DNA of 64,000 bases from Alopecurus myosuroides (Eukaryota > Streptophyta > Magnoliopsida > Poales > Poaceae): NCBI GenBank assembly GCA_028641055.1, contig CM054062.1, positions 24,746,536-24,810,535 on the forward strand, in the 5' to 3' direction. Both the position numbers and the translations under genes were made by a program. The notes beneath the pieces were generated by a model that saw only the letters and a list, made by a program, of their open reading frames with translations, ran no database searches and was not told the origin of the DNA. Every line of letters starts with the position of its first letter. The stretch's first letter is position 1. This document shows, in pieces, positions 44,478 through 56,758 of this stretch.

Positions 44478-46877
44478 TTGCCTGATGATCTTAAATATGC
44501 TTATCTTGATGATAAGAAAATATATCCCGTTATTATTAGTGCTAAACTTTCAGGTGAAGAAGAGGAAAGATTATTGGGAATTCTGAACAAATATCGTGGA
44601 GCTATTGGATATACACTTGATGATTTGAAGGGAATTTCTCCTACTATATGTCAGCATGCTATTAATATTGAACCTGATGCAAAGCCAGCAGTTGAACATC
44701 AACGCCATTTCATTCCTAAGATGAAGGAAGTGGTAAGAAATGAGGTATTCAAACTTCTTGATGCTGGTATTATTTTTCCTATTGCTGATAGTAGATGGGT
44801 GAGCCCTGTGCATTGTGTCCCTAAGAAGGGAGGAATGACTGTTGTGCCTAATGAAAACAATGTGCTCATTCCACAAAGAGTAGTAGTTGGTTATAGAGTG
44901 TGTATTGATTTTTAGAAAGGTTAATAAAGTTACTAAGAAAGATCATTACCATTTGCCCTTTATTGATCAAATGTTAGAGAGGTTGTCTAAGAAAACTCAT
45001 TTTTTGCTTTCTTGATGGTTATTCTGGGTTTTCTCAGATTGCTGTTAGGAAGCAAGATCAAGAAAAAACAACATTTACTTGTCCTTATGGTACTTATGCT
45101 TATAGATGTATGCCTTTTGGTTTGTGTAATGCTCCTGCTACTTTTCAAAGATGCATGTCTGCTATTTTTCATGTTTTTTGTGAGGAGACTATGGAAGTAT
45201 TCATTGACGATTTGTCCGTCTGTGGAACTTCTTTTGATAATTGTTTGCACAACCTTGATAAAGTTTTTTAGAGATGTGAGGAAACTAATCTTGTTCTTAA
45301 TTGGGAGAAATGCCACTTTATGGTTAATGAATGAATTGTTCTTGGACATAAAATTTCTAAAAGAGGTATTGAAGTTGACAGAGCTAAAGTGGAAGCCATA
45401 GAGAAAATGCCCTATCCTATGGATGTTAAAGGTATTCGTAGTGTTCTTAGTCATGCTAGTTTTTGTAGGAGGTTTATTAAAGATTTCTCTAAAATATCAA
45501 AGCTTCTTACTAATCTTCTTCAAAAAGATGTACCATTTGTTTTTGATGATGATTTTAAGGAAGCTTTTGAAACTTTAAAGAAGGCTTTAACTACTGCTCA
45601 TATTGTTCAACCACCTGATTGGAATTTACCTTTCGAAATGATGTGTGATGCCAGTGATTTTGCTGTAGGTGCTGTTCTTGGACAACGCGTAGATAAGAAG
45701 TTGAATGTTATTCATTATGCTAGTAAGACTCTTGATGACTCTCAAAAGAATTATGCTACTACTAAAAAAGAGTTCTTAGCTGTAGTTTTTGCATGTGATA
45801 AGTTTAGGACTTATATTGTTGATTCAAAGATTACTATTCATACTGATCATGCTGCTATTAGATACCTTATGGAAAAGAAAGATGCTAAGCCTAGGCTTAT
45901 TAGATGTGTGTTGCTTTTACAAGAGTTTTATTTGCATATTGTGGATAGGAAGGGTGCTGAAAAACCTGTTGCTGATAACTTGTCTAGATTGGAAAACATT
46001 ACTTTTGATCCTATTCCTGTTAATGATAGTTTTCCAAATGAACGGTTGGCTGCAATAAAGGTAAAATCCCAGGATAGTCCATGGTATGATGATTATGCTA
46101 ACTTGATTGTTTCAATATATTTGCCTCCAACATTTATAGCTCAACAAAGAAGAAAATTCTTCTATGATTTGAGGCATTATTTTTGGGATGACCCACATTT
46201 ATATAAAGAAGATGTAGATCATGAACAACATGAAATATTGAAGAAGTGCCATGATAGTGCTTATGGAGGAAATCAGGCTGGAGATAGAACCACACAGAAG
46301 GTTCTTAAATCAGGTTTCTATTGGCCTACTCTCTTTAAAGATGCACGTAAATTTATTTTTATCTTGTGATGAATATCAAAGAGTAGGAAATATTTCTAGA
46401 CGTAATAAAATGCCTATGAGTTATTCTCTTGTTATTGAACCTTTTGATTGTTGGGGATTTGACTTTATGGGTCCTTTTCCTCCTTCGAATGGTTACACTC
46501 ACATTCTTGTTTCTGTTGATTATGTTATTAAATGGGTAGAAGCTATACCTACTAAAAGTGCTGATGGTGAGACCTCTTTAAAAATTCTTAAAGATGTTAT
46601 TTTACCTAGGTTTTATGTGCCTAGATATCTTATGACTGATGGAGGTTCTCATTTTATTCATGGTGGTTTTAGAAAAACCCTTGCTAAATATGATGTTAAT
46701 CATAGAATTGCCTCAGCTTATCATCCTCAAACCAGTGGACAAGTAGAATTATCAAATAGAGAAATTAAATCTATATTGAGAAAGATTGTTAATAAATCCA
46801 GGAAGAATTTGTCAGATAAGTTTATTGATGCTTTATGGGCTAATAGAACTGCTTATAAAAATCCTATGGGTATGTCT
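44478..46877 (+). pseudogene. pol: Element C pol, part 1: RT, RNase H and integrase core
   Basis: RT N-part at 44478-44915 (AKPAVEHQR, WVSPVHCVPKKGG), then shifts near 44915 and 45010. GYSGFSQIAV is near 45018, FIDDLSV replaces the usual FMDDFSV at about 45200-45220, and stops lie at 45268 and 45332. RNase H (45389-46060) keeps [29 protein letters not shown] and TDHAAIRYL. The integrase zinc finger lies at about 46220-46370, and after a shift the core has D (GFDFMGPF), D (MTDGGSHF) and E (QVELSNREIK) with 35-residue spacing. It breaks off at NPMGMS where element E is inserted (46877). Confidence 0.9.
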
Positions 46878-48553
46878 TGATACGTCCATAACGTATCTAT
46901 AATTTTTGATTGTTTCATGCTAATATTATGCTTTTGACACTTGTTTTTATATAAAGTTTATGATTTATTTGGACTAATATATTAATAGTTGTAAAAGTGC
47001 ACAATGTTCTTGTTTTACTCTTTGATGTGTAGGAATTAACAAGAAAACACAAAAGGAGACTTGTTGGAAAAGGACTCTAACTTTCCTGAAATCTGTCCAC
47101 CAACAGTTTTTAGAGATCATCAGTTTTACCCCCAAAGACAACGTCAACTAAAGATCAAATTTCCTACAAAGTTTTTGGCCATTTCCATACCTTTCATTTA
47201 AGCCCAAGAACAGCCCAATCCGAGTTTGTATGCGACCTATGGACCCATTTTACTGGAGGATATATATCTGATTACGGGATTACGGGAATCGATGACGGGA
47301 TTGAGTCCAACTCTTACCATATTTGCTGGATTCAGCTAATCCACGACTTTGGGGCTGTGAGGGGTCCCTAGGAAGTTTCTAGAGGTGCCCAAGAGCCTTT
47401 GGATGAAGGTTCCATCCATCGGAGGGCCTGGGAGCATTGTCCCATCACATATAAGGAGAGGAAAACCCTAATTCTGGGGCAGCCACCAAAAGCCACGAAT
47501 TTTGCCTCTCCGATGGTCTCATCTACATGGGGTAGGGGTCATCTACAACACCAAGAAGCCATGGAGTAAGGGGTCTAAGGGGCGGCGCCCCCCCATGATG
47601 CCCGGCTGGCGCAGGAGAAGCCCCCTGCACAGCCGACGGTCGCCGGCACGGCCCTGCACCTCACGTGCTGCCCTTTCTTCATCCTCTCCGTCATGATGCC
47701 GCCTTCACCAACACCTCCATCATCATCTCCTACTTGTATTCAGTGGTTCATCCTCCCACAAACCTCTGTACCATCCTATGTAAACATGGTGTTTGATGCT
47801 ATAATATTTATCCTATGATCTATGTCATGTTTGTGTAGTTTATTTGTCTTTTGATTGCTTGGTTGAATATTTTTGGTTCAATAGAGTTGTGTCTTGATAT
47901 GGTACTGTCATTTGGTGTCCATTATATTTGTGCGCGCTTGGATCAACACCATAGAGTTAGTAGTATTTGCAAAGGAAGGAGCGTAGTTCTGCCGGAGTGA
48001 CAGAAACCTAAGGACTCAAACCGGTTAGTTGCACATATGAGAGTAAGAGGAACATTAACTTAAGGCTATGGTTGGGTATTTTTACCTTAATTTATCTTCT
48101 AGTTGTTACGGATGTTTGCTAGAGTTCCAATCATAAGTACTTGCAATCATTGGATAGTGAGAGCTTGTTAGCTTTGCCTCTCCCACATAGAAAACTGCAT
48201 CGAAGACAATGGACCCGATATCTTCACTAGTTAATCTTGGACAAAGCCACCACAATTACGACCACTTTTCCACACTCATGTAACTGTTAGTTTATGGTTA
48301 CTTAGTATATTTTATTACTGCAGCACTACCATTTCCTTTCTTGTATTTATTATCTTGCAAAGCTATCTCTCATACCCGTATTATTACTCTAGTTTTATTT
48401 CCTAGATAATGCAAACATTTAGTATGTGTAGAGTTGTATCACTGGTTGATTTAAGTTGAGAAAATATTTATCCTACCTTTAGCTCCTAGTTGGGTTCGAC
48501 ACCCTTACTTATCGAAAAGGCTACACACGATCCCCTATACTTGTGGGATATCA
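46878..48553 (+). repeat. 5' LTR of element E
   Basis: Starts TGATACGTCCATAACGTATC, where GATACGT and ACGTATC form an inverted repeat, and ends GTGGGATATCA. It contains an interval (about 48050-48190) that is deleted in the 3' LTR. Confidence 0.95.
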
Positions 48554-48563
48554 AGACCTTTTC

Positions 48564-48582
48564 TGGCACCGTTGCCGGGGAG
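48564..48582 (+). promoter_or_regulatory. Primer binding site of element E
   Basis: TGGCACCGTTGCCGGGGAG, tRNA-Asp type with one change (GGCACC for GGCGCC), lies ten bases past the 5' LTR end. A functional-looking PBS in an element without genes supports mobilisation by proteins supplied in trans. Confidence 0.85.
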
Positions 48583-51500
48583 CAATAGCGTGGGGTGAGT
48601 GTTCTTGTGTGCATTTGTTTGCTTTGTCTCTAAGTAATTTTTCTTTGAGTTATAAGTAGTTTTATTTTTCAGTTTTAAGTTGTTTGCTATCTTCAGTTAT
48701 GGATAGGGAACACGAATTACAAAAAAAATAGTTGTACTTAGTATTCAAAAATGTTTTCAAAAAGGAAACTGATTGGAAAGATGAGTAATGGTTAAGTGGG
48801 GGTCGACCTTGAACACTTGTGTTCATGCCTATAAAACCAAAAAAAAATCTTTCCATGGAAGCTTTTCAGTTAAAAAATTATATATATTGTGTATATATTG
48901 TACATATTCCTTTGTACCATAAAAATAAAATGTATAGATAACTTCTAGTTTGTTTATGATGCAAGTTTGCCACTTTGCTGCGTAGAAACAGATTTCTGGG
49001 CTCCACTGTAGAAAAATTAAAAAATTACTAGAAAGTGATGTTGATCTGAGATTTCTTGAGTGCAAAGTAATGATTATTATCTTTCTTTAGTTAGAAGTAC
49101 TTTTTCTGATTTGAGGTACGTAGATAGGTCTAATAATTCAATCTGTACTGACTGATTCAGTTTAGACAGATTTCTGGTGCTTCACTTATTAAAACGTGAT
49201 AAATCTCAGAATAATATTTTTACGTGAAATTTTTTGTGAATAAACTTGAGATCATTATCTGTCTTCCATTAGTTTTGAGTTTCTTCATTTGAGGTACGTA
49301 GATATCTCGTTAACTGCCATCTTTACAGACTGTTCAGTTTTGGTAGATTGTCGTGCTTATTTTGTATTGTGCTTATACTTAATGTTTATAATCTTTATTT
49401 GATCGATAAATGTTATAAATTGGTTAGTATACAGTAGGTAATTTTAATTTAAACTTGTCAAAACTTGAACATGAGTGGGTTTTATTTAATGAGTACCTAC
49501 CCTACTAATGAGTTTTTGTCAAGTTTTATGTGAATGTAGTATTTAAGATCCAATAGAGATGGTTATACGAGATAAATGAGAAGAGAAAAAGCTCAATCTT
49601 GGGAACTCTTGAGTGCAACTCAATTAAATATTAAAGAATATTCAATCATCAAAGCTTGGGGACTTGGGGATGCCCAAGGCATCCTTCCTTTTTCCATGCC
49701 TAGCTAAAAGACGTTAAACAAAAGCACTTCTTGGGAGATAACCCATGTTTTATTCCGTTTTTCTATTGTTTTCTTTCAGTTTATTTTGTTTTATTTGAGT
49801 CTTGGAAGTTGTTACCTATGTAGAAACCTCTTCTTATCCTTTTTATTTTGTTTTTGTGCCAACAATAGACTCTCATAGGGAGGAAGTAAGATTTAGGGAA
49901 GTTGTTGTCCTAAAACAGATTTTGTGCTGCCACCAAAAAAATATTTCTCTCAGCCAGAACATCGAATTGAGTTGAAACTGTTTTTGCATATGCCCCAGGT
50001 TGTTATACAACTTTCATTACTTTTGCACTTTTTGATTTGATGACCATAAGATTTTCGAAAAAATCGATCTTTACCTGCTGTTCTGTTTTGACAGATTTCT
50101 GCCAATATTTGCATTTGCCTCTTAATCTTTTTCTTTTGGTGTTCTTTTGAGGGGAAGAGCTTTAAAAGAAGTTGTGACAGTAGATAATGTTTTAATGGGT
50201 GTTATACTTTGTTTGAACTGAACCAAAGTGGATTTAATATTTTGATTACGCTAACGTTGTTAATGAAGATTCTGTGAACTTCTGTATGGAGTGAGTTTCC
50301 AAGTGTAGGGAGAGAAGAATGATACGAGAAGATGAACAATGGACAAAAGCTCAAGCTTGGGGATGCCCACCACCCCAGGATACATCCAAGAAGTACAAGC
50401 GTTAAATCTTAGGGATTCCCATGGCATCCCCTTCTTCATCAACAAAAATAGCAGGTCCTCTTACACTATATTTTTATTGCTTCATATATTATGTGTTAAA
50501 CTTGGAGCGTATGTATCTTACTATTTATTTGTCTTAGCATCAAACGCCAACTATATTAATAAATTGACCGGCATATCTTTTATTTATCTCCTATTTAGAG
50601 AGGTGGTTCAAAGTTTAGTAAACTTAAAAATGATGTGCAAATGACATTGTTTAGTAGTTTATGTTTTCTTATGGTTAGTTTCAACTTGCTGATAGTGTAT
50701 ATTATGTCATTTTGATCTTAACATGCATTGTCCTATTCATAGTAGGGTATGGCATTGTGGTATCCTCCTCTGTTTGTTTCATTTGAATCGACTTGGCACA
50801 TGCTCACGCATGCTAAGACTGAAAACAAAAAGTCAATAAGCCTCGATGATTTCTTTTGCCTTAGAGTTCTAGTATCAATTTTATGTCTCAGTTAATTTTA
50901 CTTTGTCGCAAACATGATTATAGTAATTATTGCTCTCTTGATTGTCACTTCCCAGTCTATTGACATCCTTCACTTGCACTGAGTATGAGCTCTACTTGTG
51001 CCTCCAAATCCCTGAAAACCAAGTTATTCCACAGAGTCCACTATAAACTCCCATGTGGTATTTAACTGCCACTCCAAAGTAAGTTGCTCATGTGCTACCT
51101 TTAAAACTTTCAAAACTACTCCCGTTTTGTGTTCTTGTTTTTGCTCATGAGGACGTAAATAGAGAATCTTTATCTCATTTGTTGATTGGATTTCACACCC
51201 TGGACTAGTGGCTTCATCCTCTTATCCAATTGATAGAAGAGCTGGCAGCGGGGTGCCCAGCCCCAAATTAATGCAAACAAATTATCTTCACTATTTTTGC
51301 CCCTGATTTATCAGTCAAAGCATAATTGTGTAAACAAAAGAGAAAGAGGGGTGACCTTCTACCCAGATGTGTCCTTCATATGGGAGCCGCTCTTGTAAAA
51401 TCTAGTTGGCTTGTGACGTACTGTATTTTCTGTTTTCCATTCGTTGACACTAGCATACACCTCTCTTAAAATATAGACATTCCTCCATGGCATGTGATTG

Positions 51501-52083
51501 TTGGCAGGAACCCGAGGATTCGGTTAGCCATGGTTTGTGTAAGATGGATGGGAGGAGTGTCAAACTTTTAATACCTCTGTTTAATAAAATAAAAGCTCTA
51601 GCACATGAGTGATCCCTGCTTCCCACCGCAAAGGACCTTTCTTTTACTTTTATGTTGAGTCTCCACCATATTCTTTGAGCACCTTTTTGAGAGCATAATT
51701 GTCATTCTTAGTATGATGTGTTTGTCCCAAAGCACGGTTAATTGTGGTATACCTTTGATGCTTGTATCTTTCATATTTTTACTTCTAGTCTTCTCTTGAA
51801 CTTCAGAGGTTCCCTGGTATTTATGTTTTGCTCCACAATTAAGGGCAAGCGAGATACCACTCTACCATGCTTTATTATGATCATTACAATCTTGTTGATG
51901 TTTATAAATTTCATGTATGAGATCTTAGTTTATGGATACTTTTCATTAGGTAACATGATTGCTAAGTTTTACCATCCATACATCATGCAATTGGTAAGGA
52001 CCTGATAATAGCATTTACAATCAAAAATAACTTTATTATCATTTACCTACTCGAGGACGAGCAGGAATTAAGCTTGGGGATGT
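48583..52083 (+). other. Internal region of element E, no genes
   Basis: About 3.5 kb, AT-rich. PPT-like words lie at 49652-49674 and 50353-50368, and the true PPT at 52067-52083. The interval 51130-51660 is the 3' block shared with A, C and D. At 49700-49750 there is a stretch matching the B internal region at 33330-33370 in reverse. The short frames (up to about 100 codons) have no recognisable product. Confidence 0.8.
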
Positions 52084-53616
52084 TGATACGTCCATAACGT
52101 ATCTATAATTTTTGATTGTTTCATGCTAATATTATGCTTTTGACACTTGTTTTTATATAAAGTTCATGATTTATTTGGACTAACCTATTAATAGTTGCAA
52201 GAGTTCACAATGTTCTTGTTTTACTATTTGATGTGTAGGAGTTAACAAGAAAACACAAAAAGAGATTTGTTGGAAAAGGACTCTAACTTTCCTGAAATCT
52301 GTCCACCAACAGTTTTTAGAGATCATCAGTTTTACCCCCAAATACAACGTCAACTGAAGATCAAATTTCCTACAAAGTTGTTGGCCATTTTCATACCTTT
52401 CATTTAAGCCCAAGAACAGCCTAATCCGAGTTCGTATGCGACCTATGGACCCATTTTACTGGAGGATATATATATCTGATTACGGGATTACGAGAATCGG
52501 TGACGGGATTGAGTCCAACTCTTACCATATTTGATGGATTCGGACAAGCCACGACTTTGGGGATGTGAGGGGTACCTAGGAAGGTTCTAGAGGTGCCCAA
52601 GAGCCTTTGGATCAAGGGGCCATCAATCAGAGGGCCGGGGAGCATTGTCCCATCACATATAAGGAGAGGAAAACCCTAATTCTGGGGCACCCACCAAAAG
52701 CCACGAATTTTGCCTCCCCCATGGTCTCATCTCCATGGGGGAGGGCTCATCTACAGCACCAAGAAGCCATGGAGTAAGGGGGCTAAGGGGCGGCGCTCCC
52801 ACATGATGCCCGGCAGGCGCAGGAGGAGCCCCCTGCGCCGCCCACGGCCGCCGGCACCGCCCTGCACCTCACGTGCTACCCCTTCTCCATCCTCTCCGCC
52901 ATGATGCCGCCTTCACCAACACCTCCATCACCATATCCTCCTTGTATTCAGTGGTTCATGCTCCCACAAACCTCTGTACCGTCGTATGTAAACATGGTGC
53001 TTGATGCTATAATATTTATCCTATGATCTATGTCATGTTTGTGTAGTTTATTTGTCTTTTGATTGCTTGGTTGAATGTCTTTGGTTCATTAGAGTTGTAT
53101 GTTGATATGGTACTGTCCTTTGGTGTCCATTATATTTGTGCACGCTTGGATCAACACCATAAAGTTATTAGTATGTGCAAAGGAAGGGGCATAGTTCTGC
53201 CGGAGTGACAGAAACCTAAGGACTCAAACCGATTAGTTGCACGTATGAGAGTAAAAACTGCATCAAAGACAATGAACCCGATATCTTCACTAATTAATCT
53301 TGGACAAAGCCACCACAATTACGAACACTTTTCCACACTCATGGAACTGTTAGTTTATGGTTAATTAGTATATTTTATTACTGCAACACTACCATTTACT
53401 TTCTTATATTTATTATCTTGCGAAGCTATCTCTCATACCCACATTATTGCTCTAGTTTTATTTCCTAGATAATGCAAACGTTTAGTGTGTGTAGAGTTGT
53501 ATCAGTGGTTGATTGAACTTGAGAGAATATTTATCCTACCTTTAGCTCCTCGTTGGGTTCGACACTCTTACTTATCGAAAAGTCTACACACGATCACCTA
53601 TACTTGTGGGATATCG
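52084..53616 (+). repeat. 3' LTR of element E
   Basis: Same start as the 5' LTR, but it ends ATATCG where CA is expected, and it lacks about 143 bp relative to the 5' copy near 53255. The integrase frame resumes right after the TGTCT duplication. Confidence 0.93.
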
Positions 53617-54137
53617 TGTCTCCCTATAAAATGGTTTATGGAAAAGCTTATCACTTTCCTTTAGAATTAGAACACCAAGCTTATTGGGTAGTGAAAGAAT
53701 TAAATAAAGATTTTAAACTTGTTGGTAAGAAAAGAATGCTTGATTTGAATCATTTAGATTAATGGAGATGTGAAGCTTATGAAAATGCCAAGCTCTTTAA
53801 ACAGAAAGTTAAACAATGGCATGATAAAAGAATCCTTAAAAGAGAGTTTCATGTTGGTGAGAAAGTTCTATTGTGTCGGTCTCGTCTCATATTTTTTGCA
53901 GGAAATATACTCTCCCGATGGGAAGGACCTTATATTATTGAAGAAATATATTGTTCTGGTGCAATCAAAATTGCTTCCCTCAAAGATAACACTACACAAG
54001 TAGTAAATGGGCAAAGAATCAAACATTATATTTCTCGGGATTCCTATGATGAAGATATTAATGTTATTCCAGTAATGACTCCGGAAAAGTTCATTAGAGG
54101 GAAGATTCCAGAATCTGTAGAGTCTGTTTTGGAATAG
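53617..54137 (+). pseudogene. pol: Element C pol, part 2: integrase C-terminal region
   Basis: Continues from NPMGMS with [23 protein letters not shown], a TAA at 53760, then WRCEAYENAK, a frame change near 53870, and ILSRWEGPYIIEE to a stop at 54135-54137. It aligns with the intact C-terminal part in element A (25382-25864), which shares ELEH-x-AYW, DNTTQVVNGQR and KFIRGKIPE. Confidence 0.88.
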
Positions 54138-54477
54138 GTAACAGTTCTGTCATGAAAAAGTTTCGGAGAATACCTTTTCAGTTATAATTTATTAATTTTT
54201 GGAAAATGTGAAAAATACCGAGCCGAAGAGGAGTTGGAGATGGTGCCCACATGCACCACACCATCTAGGGGCGCGGGACCACCCTTGGCTGCGCTACCCA
54301 ATGGTGTGGGCGCCCCGGAGCCCCTCTCCGACTTGTTTTCGACATGGACTTTCCTTTCGTTACACATATTTTTGCTATATAATCCCTCGGATCCCCTGAG
54401 GTCCGTATATTGTTTTCTCGTCGTGTTTCTGTTTTGAGCTGTTTCTGCCAGGATATGTTTGCAGTTTTAGAAGCATC
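54138..54477. other. Spacer between pol and the post-pol ORF of element C
   Basis: A 340-bp non-coding gap corresponding to 25044-25381 of element A. A GC-rich part (54225-54330) gives overlapping frames without domains on both strands. I see no splice acceptor strong enough to call. Confidence 0.45.
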
Positions 54478-55011
54478 ATGGTCTCCGCCAACAACAACAA
54501 GGGGAAGGGACTGAAGGAAGATGATCTCCAAGACCGGAAGCCGGAGGAGGAGATTGAGAGTGGAGCTGAAGGAGATGTAGAAGAAAACCCACGAGTGCGT
54601 CCACGCGCCACCATCGCAAGCATTGGAGTGGTCGCAAAACCTTCCAAGAAAACGACGAGGATGACCACAGGAGGGAAGGCCCCACGTCACTGCTTAGCTT
54701 CAAGGACACCACTTTCAGGCATAAAGAAACGTTTTCGTACTTTAATTCATGAGTATCAATCTAGGAGGGTACCCGAGGCAGATGTACCTTCTTGCTGGGA
54801 TATGGATCGTCTTAACCGTGCAGATAAATAAATCTCTCAACCTAAGGAAGTGTGGGGAATAAATCTTGATGGCTGGAATTCACCGTCTGACAAGCACACA
54901 AACCATATTGATCACAATACGGAGGTGATGCGTATGCTTATGTTCGAAATTGAAGATCTGAAGAAATCAATTGGTAAGCACATTGAGAAGGATTCACCAC
55001 CACCACCGTAG
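54478..55011 (+). pseudogene. Post-pol ORF of element C, function unknown
   Basis: MVSANNNKGK start at 54478; open to TAA at 54829-54831, then open in the same frame to TAG at 55009-55011 (178 codons including both stops). The N-terminal 20 residues and the IEK-x-SPPPP end match the A copy, while the middle is different and basic (KRFRTLIHEYQSRR). No hydrophobic segment is seen. The conserved ends suggest a real gene of this family in the slot where Athila elements carry an envelope-like ORF. Confidence 0.65.
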
Positions 55012-56758
55012 AATTGATTCATCATTGGTATTGGCATCCCCTTGGCTTGTTCCAAGCTTGGGGGTGTGCCGCTGTATCACCTTTATCTTTCATCCTTATT
55101 ACCTTTTAGTAGAGTCATATCATGAGTAGAGAAAATATCATATAGTATGGTTTGCAGTATGGAAGTGCCACTCCTTAGTTGGTTATCATTGTATCCCTTG
55201 GTTTGAGTTGTTGTAATGAAATATTAATGAGAAGTTTCATCATCTACTTGGTTTACTTTATTTTAGTTTGCAATTTTTGTTATGTGATTGATCTTGTTAT
55301 TAGTATTGGTATTAATTTTGGAGCTTCAAGATAATCTAGTTGGTTTTGGCAAACTTAGCATTGGTCAATAGCAACAATTCGTTGAGTCTTAAGTAGAAAA
55401 GATGGAGTTGCATGTAGATATATTATTATTATGATCTTTGTTTCTTGTTAGCTCATAAGCTTAGTATTCTCAAATAAGTTTGTTGGCACCTTCAAGGAAT
55501 ATTGCATGCTTAGCTTTATCATACATGTTTTTGTTTGTTTTACTTCGATTCTTATGCTTGCTACCCAACCTTGCTAGCCAAAAACATGTACTGACACAGA
55601 ATGGTTCTCGTGCATCCAAACCTTGAGCCCAAAACCTTGACATTTGTGTCCACCATACCTACCTATATGTGGTATTTCACCGCCACTCCAAGTAAATTGC
55701 TTGTGTGCTACCTTTAAACCTTCAAAATTACACCTGTTTTGTGCTACTGTTTTAGCTCATGAGGATGCAAATAGAGAATCTTTATCTCACTTGTTGATTG
55801 GATTTCACAACCTGGACTAGTGGCCTCATCCGCTTATCCAAATGCTAGAAGAGCTGGCAGCGGGGTTCCCAGCCGCAAATAATAATACAAATTCTCTTCA
55901 CTATTTTTGCCCCTATTTTATCAGTCAAAGAATAATTGTGTAAACAAAAGAGAAAGAGGGATGACCTTCTATACCAGTTGCGTCCTTCTATGCTAGCCGC
56001 TCTTGTGAAGTCTAGTTGGCTTGTGACTTGCTGTATTTTATGCTTGCCATTCGTTGACATAAACATACACTTCTCAAAATTTAGGCACTCCTCCATGGTT
56101 TGTGATTGTTGGAAGGCACCCGAGGATTTTGTTAGCCATGGTTTGTGTAAGAAAGGTTGGGAGGAGTGTTAACCATTTTATACCTCTGTTTTACAAAATA
56201 AAAGCTCTAGCACATGAGTGATCAATGCTTCCCTCCACGAAGGGCATATCTTTTACCTTTATGTTGAGTCAGTAAACCTACTTCTTTCTGTCTTAAGAAA
56301 GTATTTGATTTGTTGTGATTCATCCAGCTATATGTTGATTTACTCAATCATGTTCCTTATTCTTCCTTGTTTCTACAAATGCTTTTATTTGTTTAAATAC
56401 CACTTTGAAAGTTACCAATGTCTTCAAAGAGACTGTTGTAACTGAGCATGATAAACTCTGCAATATAGCTCTAGTATAAAGACTCTGATCGAAAGGTAAG
56501 GACACTATTAATTGTTCTCTGACCAAAAACAAAGTTTTCCTTTACCAACTTTTGATTTAGTTTTTGCACCTTTTATTGTTCCTCTACTTGTTTCAAGTTT
56601 GATTATATGAGAAGAAGTTGCTGTCTAAAATGATCTTTGTTAGATGTGATGCCTCTTGTCCGTATTTTATTTATCGACACCTCACTCCATAAACCTGTGG
56701 TCATGTTTACTGACTCAGTTTCGCTTGGGGACAAGCGAGGTATAAGCTTGGGGGGAGT
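55012..56758 (+). other. 3' non-coding region and PPT of element C
   Basis: Contains a PPT-like word at 55054-55070 just after the post-pol ORF, the shared block at about 55730-56260, and the true PPT (AAGCTTGGGGGGAGT) at 56744-56758 adjoining the 3' LTR. No gene is supported. Confidence 0.75.

Larger units (their letters stand above)
46878..53616 (+). mobile_element. Element E: non-coding LTR retrotransposon derivative
   Basis: LTRs 46878-48553 (1,676 bp) and 52084-53616 (1,533 bp), duplication TGTCT at 46873-46877 and 53617-53621, PBS at 48564 and PPT at 52067-52083. The 3.5-kb internal region has no gag or pol sequence in any frame. The integrase frame of C resumes immediately after it, confirming the borders. 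Orientation is plus from PBS and PPT. It is a LARD-like non-autonomous element of Athila ancestry, as its internal sequence resembles the non-coding parts of A-D. Confidence 0.94.

Noticed and set aside
50339..50644. A 101-codon frame in the internal region of element E
   Set aside because: It begins in the PPT-like repeat, has no recognisable domain and has no counterpart in A, B, C or D.
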